Below, piece after piece: positions 27,620-37,061 of a stretch of 64,000 bases of DNA (position 1 is its first letter; each line of letters begins with the position of its first letter). Source of the DNA: Bradyrhizobium sp. WSM1417 (GTDB lineage Bacteria > Pseudomonadota > Alphaproteobacteria > Rhizobiales > Xanthobacteraceae); the NCBI RefSeq assembly GCF_000515415.1, contig NZ_KI911783.1:6683831-6747830 (forward strand), written 5' to 3'. Made by a program: the position numbers and the translations under genes. Under the pieces are notes generated by a model. The model was given only the letters and a program-made list of their open reading frames with translations. It did not search any database and was not told where the DNA came from.

Positions 27620-27754
27620 CTGTCCGCTCCCAATTGGTTTGCCCGTCGATATCTTCAGCATCATATATAGGCGTTCGGCCGTGCCCCCGGAAGCCGGGCA
27701 TTCATGGCTGTCCACCCGGTTCCTAGGACCGGATCGACACGTCGAAAGCTCGTT

Positions 27755-28180
27755 TCAGCCCAGCAGCCTGGCGTCGAGCGTGATCACGGCGTTGAGCCCT
27801 TTTGACACCGGACAGTTCTTCTCGGCCTCGCCGGCGATGCGGGCAAAGCCGGCGCCGTCGAGGTTCGGCACTTTTGCGCGCAAAGTCAGCGCGGACTTGC
27901 TGATCTTGAAGCCCTTGCCTTCGGGCTCGAGCGTTACCGCTGCTTCCGTGAAGAGTTCGTCCGGCCTGAAGCCTGCCATCTGAAGGCCGAAAGCCAGCGC
28001 CATCGTAAAGCAGCCGGCATGAGCCGCCGCGATCAATTCCTCCGGATTGGTGCCCTTCTCGTTCTCAAAACGGGTCTTAAACGAGTAGGGCGTATCGGCG
28101 AGGACGCCGGATTCGCTCGAGAGATGGCCGGTGCCATCGCGACCGGTGCCCTTCCATACCGCCTTTGCCTTGCGGATCAT
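27755..28180 (-). CDS. OsmC/Ohr family peroxiredoxin-like protein
   Basis: A 141-residue protein of the OsmC branch, thiol-dependent organic hydroperoxide reductases. The two redox cysteines are in AAHAGCFTMALAF and EKNCPVSKGL. The N-terminus RKAKAVWKGTGRDGTG and the middle ENEKGTNPEELIAAAH are typical of OsmC. AAGGAGAA precedes the ATG. It is cytoplasmic and acts on alkyl or lipid peroxides. Confidence 0.92.
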   Translation of the reverse strand: MIRKAKAVWKGTGRDGTGHLSSESGVLADTPYSFKTRFENEKGTNPEELIAAAHAGCFTMALAFGLQMAGFRPDELFTEAAVTLEPEGKGFKISKSALTLRAKVPNLDGAGFARIAGEAEKNCPVSKGLNAVITLDARLLG

Positions 28181-28284
28181 GCTGGTTCTCCTTGCTTGTT
28201 GTTCGACACCGGCGCCGCATCCGGAGCACGAGAAGAGAGGATGTCGCGCGCTCTCCCCCGATCGTCATTGCGGTGCTGCGATTC

Positions 28285-30606
28285 CTACACCGGATCGAAA
28301 GCCCGGATCGGCGGCAGATTGCCGGTGAACTTCTCGACCTCGACTGTCGTGAGCTGGCCGGTGCAGCCTTGCGCAAAGGACGAGGTGCCGACGTCGCGGG
28401 TGAGCACGTTCGGATTGCCGTGCACGCAGAGCGGCGCGTCGTCTTCGGGGTCCATCGGGTCGTACCAGGCGCCGGTCGGCAGCTGGACCACGCCGGGCGC
28501 GATATCGTCGGTGACGTGGACCGCGGCGAGACAGGCGCCGCGCGCGTTGTACAGCCGGATGATGTCGCCGTGCTTGATCCCGCGCGCGTCTGCGTCCTGT
28601 GGGTTCATGCGCGCGACCTCGCGGCCGCGATGTTTGCTTTGAAGCGAATGGCCGCCGAAATCGAGCTGGCTATGCAGACGCGTCACCGGCTGGTTGGCGA
28701 CCAGGAAGCACGGCGCCCCCGGCTTCGGGATGTCGGACTTCTCCAACCAGACCGGATGGCCCGGGCAATCCGCATCACCATGACCCGCGATCTTGGCAGA
28801 GAATATCTCGATGCGGCCGCTCGCCGTCGGCAAAGCATGATTGACGGGATCGTCGCGGAAGCGGCGCAGCCGGCCGCCGTCGTCGGGCTGCTGCGGCACC
28901 ACCAGGCTGCCGCGCCGCCAGAACTCTTCGAAGCTCGGCGCCTCCAGGCCGCGCGCTTCGAGCGAGGCGCGGGTCGGCTCATAAAGATGTTCCAGCCACT
29001 GACGTGACGTCCGCCCCTCCGTGAAGGGTTCGCGCGCGCCGAGACGGTCGGCGAGATCGGCGAAGATCTCGTAGTCGTCGCGCGCTAGGCCGAACGGCTC
29101 GGCGATCCGGTGCATCGCGACCATCAGGGGATCGTTGCTGGAATAGCCGATGTCTTCGCGTTCGAGCGTCATCGTCGAGGGCAGCACGATGTCGGCATGC
29201 CGGGCCGTGGCAGTCCACGCGAGCTCGTGCACGACCAGCGTGTCGACTTTCGCAAACGCCTTGCGCAGGCGGTTGATGTCCTGGTGGTGATGGAAGGGAT
29301 TGCCGCCGGCCCAGTAGACGAGGCGGATATCCGGATAGGTGCGCGTCTCGCCGTTGTAGCGATAGGTGCTGCCGGGATTGAGCAGCATGTCGGCGATGCG
29401 CGCCACCGGAATGAAATCGCGGACGGCGTTGCGGCCCTGCCCCAATGTCGGCCCCGGCACGTCGTTGACGCGACGGCCGTAATAGCCGATCGCCCCCAAC
29501 GAATAAGCGTAGCCGCCGCCGGAGAGGCCGATCTGGCCGAGCGCTGCCGCCAGCACCATGCCCATCCACACCGGCTGCTCGCCATGCTCGGCGCGCTGGA
29601 GTGAATGAGAGACGGTGATGAGCGCACGTTTGCCGGCGAGCCGGCGCGCCAGCTTGCGGATTGTGTCGGTGTGGACGCCGCAGATCGCGGCGGCCCATTC
29701 GGCGTGCTTGGGTTGGCCATCGCTCTCACCCGTGAGATAGCGCAGGAAGACCGGCCATCCCTCGGTGTAGCGATCGAGGAAAGCCTGGTCATGCAGGTTT
29801 TCCGCGACCAGCGTATGAACGATGCCGAGCATCAGCGCGGTGTCGGTGCCGGGCACGCACGTCATCCACTCGGCGCCAGCCTCGACGGGCAGGTCTTCGC
29901 GCAGGGGGCTGACAAGGATGAACTCGCAGCCGCGCCGGCGCGCAGCTTCCATCGCGCCGCGCTCGACATGCTTGCTGATCGAGCCGCCGGCGACCATCGA
30001 GTTCTTCAGCGCCATGCCGCCGAACGCCAGCACGATGTCGGTATCAGCCGCGATCTGCTCCCATGTGACGTTGCGCTTGGTGATGTCCTCGTAGCCCGCC
30101 AGGATTTGCGGCAGCAGCACCGAGGACGCGCCGGAGGAATAGGAATTCACTGAGCGCACATAGCCGCCCAAGGCGATGTTGAGGAAGCGATGCACCTGGC
30201 TCTGCGCGTGGTGGAAGCGGCCCGCGCTCGACCAGCCATAGGAGCCGCCGAACACCGCGCCGGGGCCGCGCGTGTCACGGATGCGTGTCAGCTCGTCGCC
30301 GAGCAGATCGAGCGCCTTCTCCCAGCTGACGGAAACGAATTCGTCGCGGCCGCGGCGATCGTCCGGACCGGGACCGCGTTCGAGCCAGCCGCGGCGGATC
30401 GCCGGCTGGGTGATGCGCGCCTGATGGCGCAGCGCGCCGGGAAAATTGTCGATGATGCGGTTCGGATCGGGGTCGCCCGCATACGCCCTGACCTCGAGCC
30501 CGGCCTCGCCTTGACGTGCCGAGAACACGCCCCAATGCGAGGTGTGCGGCTTGAAGCCGTCGGACAGGTCGAGCCCGGGGTCGGGGAAGCCAATCGTATC
30601 GTCCAT
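28285..30606 (-). CDS. bisC: Molybdopterin oxidoreductase, BisC/TMAO-reductase family
   Basis: A 773-residue single-subunit molybdoenzyme of the DMSO-reductase superfamily, close in length to biotin sulfoxide reductase. It has no Tat signal and no N-terminal iron-sulfur cysteines, so it is cytoplasmic. The molybdenum serine ligand lies in GGSYGWSSAGRFHHAQSQ; RNVTWEQIAADTD and YWAGGNPFHHHQDINRL are further family markers. The ATG at 30606 has AAGGAA upstream. In E. coli, BisC reduces biotin sulfoxide and free methionine-S-sulfoxide, which fits its place behind osmC and msrA. A TorZ-like N-oxide reductase is the main alternative. Confidence 0.85.
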   Translation of the reverse strand: MDDTIGFPDPGLDLSDGFKPHTSHWGVFSARQGEAGLEVRAYAGDPDPNRIIDNFPGALRHQARITQPAIRRGWLERGPGPDDRRGRDEFVSVSWEKALDLLGDELTRIRDTRGPGAVFGGSYGWSSAGRFHHAQSQVHRFLNIALGGYVRSVNSYSSGASSVLLPQILAGYEDITKRNVTWEQIAADTDIVLAFGGMALKNSMVAGGSISKHVERGAMEAARRRGCEFILVSPLREDLPVEAGAEWMTCVPGTDTALMLGIVHTLVAENLHDQAFLDRYTEGWPVFLRYLTGESDGQPKHAEWAAAICGVHTDTIRKLARRLAGKRALITVSHSLQRAEHGEQPVWMGMVLAAALGQIGLSGGGYAYSLGAIGYYGRRVNDVPGPTLGQGRNAVRDFIPVARIADMLLNPGSTYRYNGETRTYPDIRLVYWAGGNPFHHHQDINRLRKAFAKVDTLVVHELAWTATARHADIVLPSTMTLEREDIGYSSNDPLMVAMHRIAEPFGLARDDYEIFADLADRLGAREPFTEGRTSRQWLEHLYEPTRASLEARGLEAPSFEEFWRRGSLVVPQQPDDGGRLRRFRDDPVNHALPTASGRIEIFSAKIAGHGDADCPGHPVWLEKSDIPKPGAPCFLVANQPVTRLHSQLDFGGHSLQSKHRGREVARMNPQDADARGIKHGDIIRLYNARGACLAAVHVTDDIAPGVVQLPTGAWYDPMDPEDDAPLCVHGNPNVLTRDVGTSSFAQGCTGQLTTVEVEKFTGNLPPIRAFDPV

Positions 30607-30932
30607 CGTTGCATTCCTTGTTCCGGTCGGCACGGTCCCGGCCGCACCGACGTCATTCGGGTGGCAGTATAGCGATCCGTTCTTCGATGTCGTCGGGTCA
30701 GGGCCGGCGAAAATGCCGGGCGCTCGTGCAAGGACAGATTGGCGAACGTTCGCAGGAACGACCGGCGGCGATTTTTCGTCCAATTTGTGCTTTTATTTTC
30801 AACGCTTTAGTCGGCTGCATTCAGAGCCGCGCGGTCCGCCTTTCGGTGAGACTTGGCGCGAGATCTCTTTGCGACGACACTGACATTGAAATGTGCGATA
30901 TCCGGCCCGTCACACACAACATCGGTCCCATC

Positions 30933-31283
30933 ATGATCCAGCGCGTCTTGCCCTACGAAGGTCTGCTCCACGAAGTGGTCGAGCACAATGGCGTGCTTTA
31001 CATCGGTGGAATCGTCCCCGAGGACACGACCCTCGACATGTCGGGCCAGGCCAACGACGTCCTCGGGCAGTTGGCGCAGTTGCTCAAGACCCTCGGATCC
31101 GATCTGAGCAACGTCTTGCAGGTGACCATCTACATGACCAGCCTCCAGGAGAAGGCAGAGTTCAATGCGGCCTGGAAGGCGCACTTTGCAGAGGCTCATC
31201 TGCCGGCGCGCGCCGCAATTGGCGTCGCCGATCTCGGTCCCGGCGTCAAACTCGAGATCACGGCCATCGCCGCTCGACAATAG
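30933..31283 (+). CDS. RidA/YjgF family protein
   Basis: A 116-residue protein from the ATG at 30933 (an in-frame ATG at 30891 would add 14 residues; neither start has a clear ribosome binding site). The family destroys reactive enamine/imine intermediates. The conserved arginine is in LPARAAIGVADL and the C-terminus KLEITAIA is typical; NVLQVTIYMTSLQEKAEFN matches the central helix. It is convergent with the LysR gene. Confidence 0.87.
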   Translation: MIQRVLPYEGLLHEVVEHNGVLYIGGIVPEDTTLDMSGQANDVLGQLAQLLKTLGSDLSNVLQVTIYMTSLQEKAEFNAAWKAHFAEAHLPARAAIGVADLGPGVKLEITAIAARQ

Positions 31284-31363
31284 CAGCACGGGATCCGCTG
31301 ATTGAGAGGCCCGACGATCATCAAGCCTAAATGCGTGACCTGGTGCGGTTGAGGCGAGTCGAA

Positions 31364-32308
31364 TCAGGAGGCGGCCGCCTGGTACAGGCACTCGCGTAGC
31401 CAAGCATGAGCTCTGTCCTCCTGATTGCGCGGATGCCACAGCGCAACGATGCGTGCCGGCGGCAAATCCAGCGGCGGCGGCGTGAGATCGAGCTCGTGGG
31501 AAAATCGCATAAGAAAGCGTCGCGGCAGGGTGCAGATACAGTCGCTGTGGGCAAGGATGACTGGCGCCAGCGCGTAGGTTTGAATCGAGACGGCGACGCG
31601 TCGGGAACGGCCGAGCACAGCCAGCGCGTCGTCGATGAGGCCCGAGAATCCGCCGCCGTCGGCGGAGATCAGCAGATGATCGAGCGCGCAAAAGCGATCC
31701 AAATCGAGCGCACCGTTGCCGCGCGGATGCCCTGTGCGCTGCGCGGAGAGGAAGCTGTCCTCGAAAAGCGGGCGCTGCATCAGATCGCCATGTGCCCCGT
31801 CAGCCCCCGTCACCAGAATGTCGATCTCGCCTCGTTCAAGCCGATCGACGACGTCGCGCGTTGGATGAACGAATGCCAGCCGCGCCCGTGCGGCCGTGGA
31901 GGTCAACCGCGCGACGAAACCGGGCGCCAGCGTCACGGCTGGATTCTCATGGATGGCAACGACAAAGGTCCGCTGGCTGCGGACCGGGTCGAACACGGCC
32001 GGCCCCTCGACCATGCGACGGAGCTTGCCGAGCACGTCCGCCAGCTCCGCCTGCAGCTCCACCGCTCTTGTCGTCGGCACCACGCCGCGGCCCGCCGCCG
32101 CGGGCACGAACAACGGATCGGCAAAGACCTGTCGCAGCCGGTTCAACCGAGCCGATAGCGCCGGCTGACCGATGTTCAGGCGCGACGCCGCGCGTGTGAC
32201 GTTCCGCTCGCGCAGCAGAGCCTCCAGGGCGAGCAATAGGCCAAGGTCGATCTCGGCGAGATCGGTGTCGTCGGCTGGCCGACCTGAACCGCGTTCCGCA
32301 TCCGGCAT
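31364..32308 (-). CDS. LysR-family transcriptional regulator
   Basis: A 314-residue regulator. The ATG at 32308 has GGAGGAAG upstream; the frame continues to 32488 without homology. The helix-turn-helix region is DLGLLLALEALLRERNVTRAASRLNIGQPALSARLNRLR, resembling the NodD/LinR branch. The remainder is a periplasmic-binding-like effector domain. It is divergent from the metallo-beta-lactamase and alpha/beta-hydrolase genes and probably controls them. Confidence 0.88.
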   Translation of the reverse strand: MPDAERGSGRPADDTDLAEIDLGLLLALEALLRERNVTRAASRLNIGQPALSARLNRLRQVFADPLFVPAAAGRGVVPTTRAVELQAELADVLGKLRRMVEGPAVFDPVRSQRTFVVAIHENPAVTLAPGFVARLTSTAARARLAFVHPTRDVVDRLERGEIDILVTGADGAHGDLMQRPLFEDSFLSAQRTGHPRGNGALDLDRFCALDHLLISADGGGFSGLIDDALAVLGRSRRVAVSIQTYALAPVILAHSDCICTLPRRFLMRFSHELDLTPPPLDLPPARIVALWHPRNQEDRAHAWLRECLYQAAAS

Positions 32309-32541
32309 CGGTCTTCCTCCGCTCAAGGCACTTGATCGCGGCCGGACGAGCCGCAGCGAGAGAAGTAAAGCGAAAGTGGCGGTCTGAAAAGCGGGGGCTG
32401 ACAGCCTTTCGATATCGACGGGGTCGATGGGACCTATCGAGCCCACCGCCCTCCCGGCGGCGTAGTGCGCTTCGTACTTCACGGTCACCGCGGCGCCGGC
32501 AATCAGGCCGGCCCAGCCACGACCTGGAGTGGAGGACCTTG

Positions 32542-33477
32542 ATGACGCAAGCGACCAAAACCTATCGCGTTGGCGATGCAGCCGTCACGCGGATCGATGA
32601 GTTGCGGCTTGCCGCGTTCAAGTTCGACGCCCTCTATCCTGACGCCGAGCCGGATGCGCTGGAGCGCCATCGCGACCGGCTGGAGGCGGGCTCGTTCGAT
32701 CCTGCGACCGGCACCTTCATTCAAAGCATCCACAGCTGGCTGGTCAAAACCCCGCACCACACGATCCTGATCGACACGGCGACCGGCAACGACAAGAATC
32801 GGCCCGACATCCCGCCGCTCCATCGTCTGAACGAGCCCTTCCTGGCGCGACTGGCGGCGGCGGGCGTCACTCCGGAACAGGTGGACTACGTTCTGCTCAC
32901 GCATGTCCATGCTGACCACGTCGGCTGGAACACGCGACTCGTCGACAATCGCTGGATTCCGACGTTCCCGAATGCGACCTACGTCTTCTCCGGGATCGAG
33001 CAGGCCTATGGCGAGAGCCTCGCGGCGGGCACGGCGCCGGCCGGAGCAGCCCGCCCGGACCCGGCCCTCGGCCCGGCGGCGCGCAAGCCGGCCGATCGCG
33101 TCTATGACGACAGTGTGCGGCCGGTCATCGAGGCAGGGCTTGCCCAGCTCATCTCCGTGAATGGTGAGGAGGTCCTCGACGGCATCTCTTTCATCCCGAC
33201 TCCCGGCCACAGCATCGATCACGCGTCGATCCGTCTCGTATCGCGCGGCGAGCAGGCGCTTTTTGCCGGCGACGTGATGCACCATCCGTTGCAGGTGTAT
33301 GAGCCCTCGCTCAATTCCTGCTTCTGCGAATTCCCTGAGGCAGCCTTGCGCTCGCGCGCCGCCGTCCTCGAGGACGCAGCCGAGCGTGGCGCAACCGTCT
33401 TCACTACCCATTTCGCACAATCGTCCGTCGGACGCATCGACCGCCGCGGCGATCGCTTCGCCTGGCACTTCCTCTGA
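32542..33477 (+). CDS. Metallo-beta-lactamase-fold hydrolase (lactonase-like)
   Basis: A 311-residue protein. Zinc motifs: THVHADHVGWNT (HxHxDH), TPGHSIDHAS (His), GDVMHHP (Asp) and TTHFAQ (His). The overall layout resembles AHL-lactonase-like or arylsulfatase-type members. The ATG at 32542 has GGAGGACC 7 nt upstream; the open frame upstream is arginine-rich noise. It is 15 nt ahead of the alpha/beta-hydrolase gene. The substrate is unknown, with a lactone or ester likely. Confidence 0.87.
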   Translation: MTQATKTYRVGDAAVTRIDELRLAAFKFDALYPDAEPDALERHRDRLEAGSFDPATGTFIQSIHSWLVKTPHHTILIDTATGNDKNRPDIPPLHRLNEPFLARLAAAGVTPEQVDYVLLTHVHADHVGWNTRLVDNRWIPTFPNATYVFSGIEQAYGESLAAGTAPAGAARPDPALGPAARKPADRVYDDSVRPVIEAGLAQLISVNGEEVLDGISFIPTPGHSIDHASIRLVSRGEQALFAGDVMHHPLQVYEPSLNSCFCEFPEAALRSRAAVLEDAAERGATVFTTHFAQSSVGRIDRRGDRFAWHFL

Positions 33478-33492
33478 TCAAGGAGACCTATC

Positions 33493-34494
33493 ATGGACCA
33501 GCACACTTACGCGCGGACAGACAGGTCCGACATCGTGGTCGAGGATCTCATGATCCCGAGCGACACGGCCGGCATTTCGCTTCGCTTGCGCAACAAGCGA
33601 CAAGCGGCGCTCAAGACGTTCTCCGCCGAGCGAACCATCCTGATGATGCACGGCGCGACCTATTCGTCGGAAAGCCTGTTCGATGCGCCGCTCGGCGGCA
33701 CCTCCTTCATGGATTATCTGGCGGGGCATGGCTACGACGTCTTTGCACTCGACGTGCGCGGCTATGGCGGATCGACGCGTCCGACCGAAATGGACGCGCC
33801 GCCGGAGGACTCTGAGCCGCTCGTGCGCACCGAAATCGGCGTGCGCGATCTCGCCAGCGCAGTTCAATACATTTTGAAACAGCGCGACATCACGCGGCTC
33901 AATCTGGTCGCCATGTCCTGGGGCGGCTCTGTGGCCGGTGCCTACACGGCAGGCAATAACGACAAGATCGTAAAGCTCGCGCTGGTCGCGCCACTGTGGT
34001 TGCTGAAGGGCCCGGCTCCGATCGATGCGGGCGGCCGGCTCGGGGCCTATCGCAACGTCCCTGTTCTGGACTTCAGGGAGCGCTGGCTTTCGGCAGCACC
34101 GGAAGCAGCGCGATCAAGTCTCATCCCGGAAGGTGGGTTCGAACTCTGGGCGGAGATCTCGCTCGCAACAGACCCGCAGGCCGGCGCAGGAGCTCCTCCG
34201 CTCATGCGTGCCGTGAACGGCCCGATCCTGGACATCCGCGAATACTGGGCCGCCGGCAAGGCCCTTTACGATGCCAGCGCCATTCGCGTTCCCGTGCTCC
34301 TGGTCCACGCCGAATGGGACCGCGACGTGCCCATCAGCTCGACACAGGACTTCTTCCTCTCGCTGAAACACGCGCAATATCGGCGATGGGTCGAGATCGG
34401 CGAAGGCACGCACATGGTTCTGCTGGAGAAGAACCGGTTGCAGGCGTTCGATGCGATCAGCCAGTTTCTCTCGGAACAGTATGAGCATGACTAG
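33493..34494 (+). CDS. Alpha/beta-hydrolase
   Basis: A 333-residue cytoplasmic hydrolase. The oxyanion region is ILMMHGATYSSES, the nucleophile AMSWGGSVAG, the acid VHAEWDRDVP and the histidine GEGTHMVLLE. DVRGYGGSTRP is typical of haloalkane-dehalogenase- and lactonase-like enzymes. AAGGAGACC precedes the ATG. It is co-transcribed with the metallo-beta-lactamase-fold gene. Confidence 0.88.
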   Translation: MDQHTYARTDRSDIVVEDLMIPSDTAGISLRLRNKRQAALKTFSAERTILMMHGATYSSESLFDAPLGGTSFMDYLAGHGYDVFALDVRGYGGSTRPTEMDAPPEDSEPLVRTEIGVRDLASAVQYILKQRDITRLNLVAMSWGGSVAGAYTAGNNDKIVKLALVAPLWLLKGPAPIDAGGRLGAYRNVPVLDFRERWLSAAPEAARSSLIPEGGFELWAEISLATDPQAGAGAPPLMRAVNGPILDIREYWAAGKALYDASAIRVPVLLVHAEWDRDVPISSTQDFFLSLKHAQYRRWVEIGEGTHMVLLEKNRLQAFDAISQFLSEQYEHD

Positions 34495-34765
34495 CGCGAT
34501 CCTCGCGCCGATCCCACCGCGAAATCACCGGGGCTTCGCCTGAGCGCTCCTCGCGCTGCCGGTTCCCGAATGGTCCGATCCTTGAGGACGATCGCATGCG
34601 CCGTCTACTGTTCCGGAACCGTTCGACCGATGGGTGCCTCCTGCTTCTTGACGCATGCTCGGCAGACAAACAATGACCTGCATGGAGCGAAACTATCAAA
34701 GTTTAATGCGCTCCGTCGTTCCCATCGGTCAGATTGGGGACGGGTTCTGAGTTGTTAGGCGACCA

Positions 34766-35548
34766 ATGCAGGCAGGATTTGCGTTCTCCAAGCTCGCCGA
34801 CCGGTTGGCGAGCCTCACTCCCGTAACGGCCGACGATCTCCACCTGCTCGCGGACATGGCAAGCACAATCGCGCATCTGAGTTCGCGTCAGGCCGTTTTG
34901 CGGCACGGCGACGATGCCACCCAGTGCTGCTTGCTGCTCCAGGGATATCTGTCCTGGCAGGATGCGGAGAGCATGGACGGACAGATCACGTCGCTCCATG
35001 TTCCCGGTGACATAGCCGATCTACACACGCTGTATCGGCCTCGCGTTGACGGCAACCTGATTGCACTTGGCCCCGCCATCGTCGCTCTCGTGCCACACCG
35101 CTTCTTTCATGATTTGTCCGCGCGTTCGCCCGCTATGTCTCGTGCATTGCTGCTGATGCTGCTGACCAGCCATGCCATTCAGCGCAACTGGACAGTGAAC
35201 CTGGGTAGCCGCGATGCACTGACGCGTGTGGCGCATCTGCTGTGCGAGATCACCACTCGGCTGCAAGTCGTCGGCTTGGCGAGAGATTTCAGGCTGCCGT
35301 CACCCTTCACCCAATCGGACCTTGCTGCAGCGTGCAGCATCTCCCCAGTTCATGCCAACCGCACAATTCAGGAACTGCGGCGATGCAACCTGCTGCAATG
35401 GCAGGGTAAGACGGTAACGATCACCGACTGGCCCGGACTCGTGCGGCTCGCAAGATTCGATCCGACTTATTTGGGGATTCCGTCCAGCCGCGACGATGCG
35501 TCGTCACCGCGTCTCAGGCCACTCGCGGCGGACCTTGCGCTCGCTTGA
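34766..35548 (+). CDS. Crp/Fnr family transcriptional regulator
   Basis: A 260-residue regulator. The N-terminal cyclic-nucleotide-type beta-roll (about 15-140) contains RQAVLRHGDDATQCCLLLQGYL and FHVPGD-like SLHVPGDIADL. A long dimer helix follows, then a C-terminal winged helix (FTQSDLAAACSISPVHANRTIQEL). No FNR-type N-terminal cysteine cluster is present, so direct oxygen sensing is unlikely. Its last 35 nt overlap the convergent GT9-like gene. Confidence 0.86.
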   Translation: MQAGFAFSKLADRLASLTPVTADDLHLLADMASTIAHLSSRQAVLRHGDDATQCCLLLQGYLSWQDAESMDGQITSLHVPGDIADLHTLYRPRVDGNLIALGPAIVALVPHRFFHDLSARSPAMSRALLLMLLTSHAIQRNWTVNLGSRDALTRVAHLLCEITTRLQVVGLARDFRLPSPFTQSDLAAACSISPVHANRTIQELRRCNLLQWQGKTVTITDWPGLVRLARFDPTYLGIPSSRDDASSPRLRPLAADLALA

Positions 35549-36482
35549 GTTCGTTTCGGACGACACGTTGGGAACTTGTGGAGCGTGCAATCAGGGCCTC
35601 CCGCGCCTCTCCAAGGACATCATCCCAATTGCCTGGTGTCCTCTGATGAAACAGCTGCAGGCTTGGATACCAAAGGGAATGGGATTCGGATGACGGCCAG
35701 CGCCAGTCGCAATCCGCATGCAACAAGACCCACGCATCACATCCGAGTGCTCCCGCGAGATGCGCCACCATGGTGTCGACGCAAATGAGCAGATCGAGCT
35801 GCTGGAGGAGATGACCGAGAACCGTAATGTCAGGCGTACTGACGTCTCCCGCGCCGATCTCGGCCAATTCGCGGGTTCGGGCTCCGCGTTGCAGCGAGCA
35901 GAGCGTCACGCCGGGAACGGCAAGATGCCCCAACAAGGACGGCGGAATGGTCCTTCGCTTGTCCCAGTTGCCGACTTCCCAAACCAGGCCGACGGCAAGA
36001 CCTGGTGGCAGGGGTAGCGCGACCGCCGGCGGCAGCGATACGTAAGGTGCGCGCATCTCGACGTGCTCTCGCCTCGCCCTTATGGCATGCGGCACCTCCA
36101 TGATCTCGATATCGACCTCGAAGTCGACGTCAGGTGCACCATCATGGAGCGCAAAGGCCCGATCGACGCCAGCCGCTCGCTCGACCAGCGGCAGAAGCTC
36201 GCCCTGGCACCAGACCGTGACGCGACGCGCGAGGTCACGAAGCGGCCGCATGAAGCGCAGGAACTGGATGGTGTCGCCGAGCCCATGGTAGCAGCGCACC
36301 AGTACATCCTTGCCCCTCAGTTCCTCACCACGCCAGATCCGCTGCAGATGACGCGGCCCGGTGTGCTTGGGTGGAGACGCAAGCATTGCCAGATCGCGAT
36401 CATTGATCGCCCAGGCGCGTTCGAAGTCGCCTGCCCGCATCGCCTCGGTCCAGCTGCCCGACACCCGCGGTGATCCGATCAA
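35514..36482 (-). CDS. Glycosyltransferase-family-9-like protein (ADP-heptose transferase fold)
   Basis: A 322-residue protein from a TTG at 36482 that overlaps the upstream stop as TTGA; an ATG at 36440 is an alternative. After a short N-terminal segment (AMRAGDFERAWAINDRDL) comes VRCYHGLGDTIQFLRFMRPL, the usual start of a GT9-like fold, and ICVDTMVAHLAGALG near the C-terminus matches the donor-site motif (DT-x-x-x-H-x-A). Such proteins in alphaproteobacteria often lie outside LPS loci and have unproven substrates. The 3' end overlaps the Crp gene tail to tail. Confidence 0.75.
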   Translation of the reverse strand: MIGSPRVSGSWTEAMRAGDFERAWAINDRDLAMLASPPKHTGPRHLQRIWRGEELRGKDVLVRCYHGLGDTIQFLRFMRPLRDLARRVTVWCQGELLPLVERAAGVDRAFALHDGAPDVDFEVDIEIMEVPHAIRARREHVEMRAPYVSLPPAVALPLPPGLAVGLVWEVGNWDKRRTIPPSLLGHLAVPGVTLCSLQRGARTRELAEIGAGDVSTPDITVLGHLLQQLDLLICVDTMVAHLAGALGCDAWVLLHADCDWRWPSSESHSLWYPSLQLFHQRTPGNWDDVLGEAREALIARSTSSQRVVRNELKRAQGPPRVA

Positions 36483-36766
36483 CGCCGCACGAATTTGTGA
36501 AAGCGGCTCGGCTTACCGTCTTTGGTCTGGTCCTGGTGGAGGAAGGCAATGCCGGCCTCGTCGAACTTGGCGAAGAATTCGTCCCAACTGATCCGGTCGA
36601 GACCTTCGTCGGGCGGATCGAAATCGATGCGCAGGATCCCGGCGTGTCCGTCCTCCTCCGTAGCCTTGACCGTCGCGGGCTTTCCGCCGCGCTCCTCCGC
36701 CCATTTCCGGATCACGTCATGGCTGGTGGTCTGCTGGGCTTCGCTGGTTTGTGATTTGGATGACAT
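36479..36766 (-). CDS. Small conserved protein, 95 aa, function unknown
   Basis: A 95-residue acidic protein. The ATG at 36766 has GAGGTG upstream; the open frame to 37138 runs through the promoter region and is rejected. The core TSHDVIRKWAEERGGKPATV and ISWDEFFAKFDEAGIAFLHQ belongs to a widespread family that databases, from memory, sometimes label as 1,4-alpha-glucan branching protein without evidence. It is divergent from the inositol-glycan cluster and coupled to the GT9-like gene. Confidence 0.75.
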   Translation of the reverse strand: MSSKSQTSEAQQTTSHDVIRKWAEERGGKPATVKATEEDGHAGILRIDFDPPDEGLDRISWDEFFAKFDEAGIAFLHQDQTKDGKPSRFHKFVRR

Positions 36767-37014
36767 GTGACACCTCGATTGCTGACGAAGAGCGAGCGAT
36801 GGATCGGCCCTCGCGTCAGACTGTTTCGCCGTGAACGCCGGAGGCGAGGATTTGTTCTTTCGTAGGCCGGACTCTCTCAAAGCATCATCTTCTTCATCTT
36901 CATCATGGAAGCTTTTCGTTCCCGCCAAACTGCCCGGGATTCTATCCCAGGTTAAGTGCGCGCAATTTTTTCGGCCGGAATCTGTCGTGAGACCGACATA
37001 GTGCCGTGAGCTCA

Positions 37015-37039
37015 GGAACGAACATACGTTCCCCACGTT
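37015..37039 (+). promoter_or_regulatory. EcfG-type general-stress promoter of the inositol-glycan cluster
   Basis: GGAAC at 37015-37019, 16 nt, then CGTT at 37036-37039: an exact match to the alphaproteobacterial EcfG consensus GGAAC-N16/17-CGTT. Transcription should begin near 37046, about 90 nt ahead of the ATG at 37138, and the leader would contain the tandem repeat. Confidence 0.75.
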
Positions 37040-37061
37040 CGCCGACGTACTTACGTCAACA

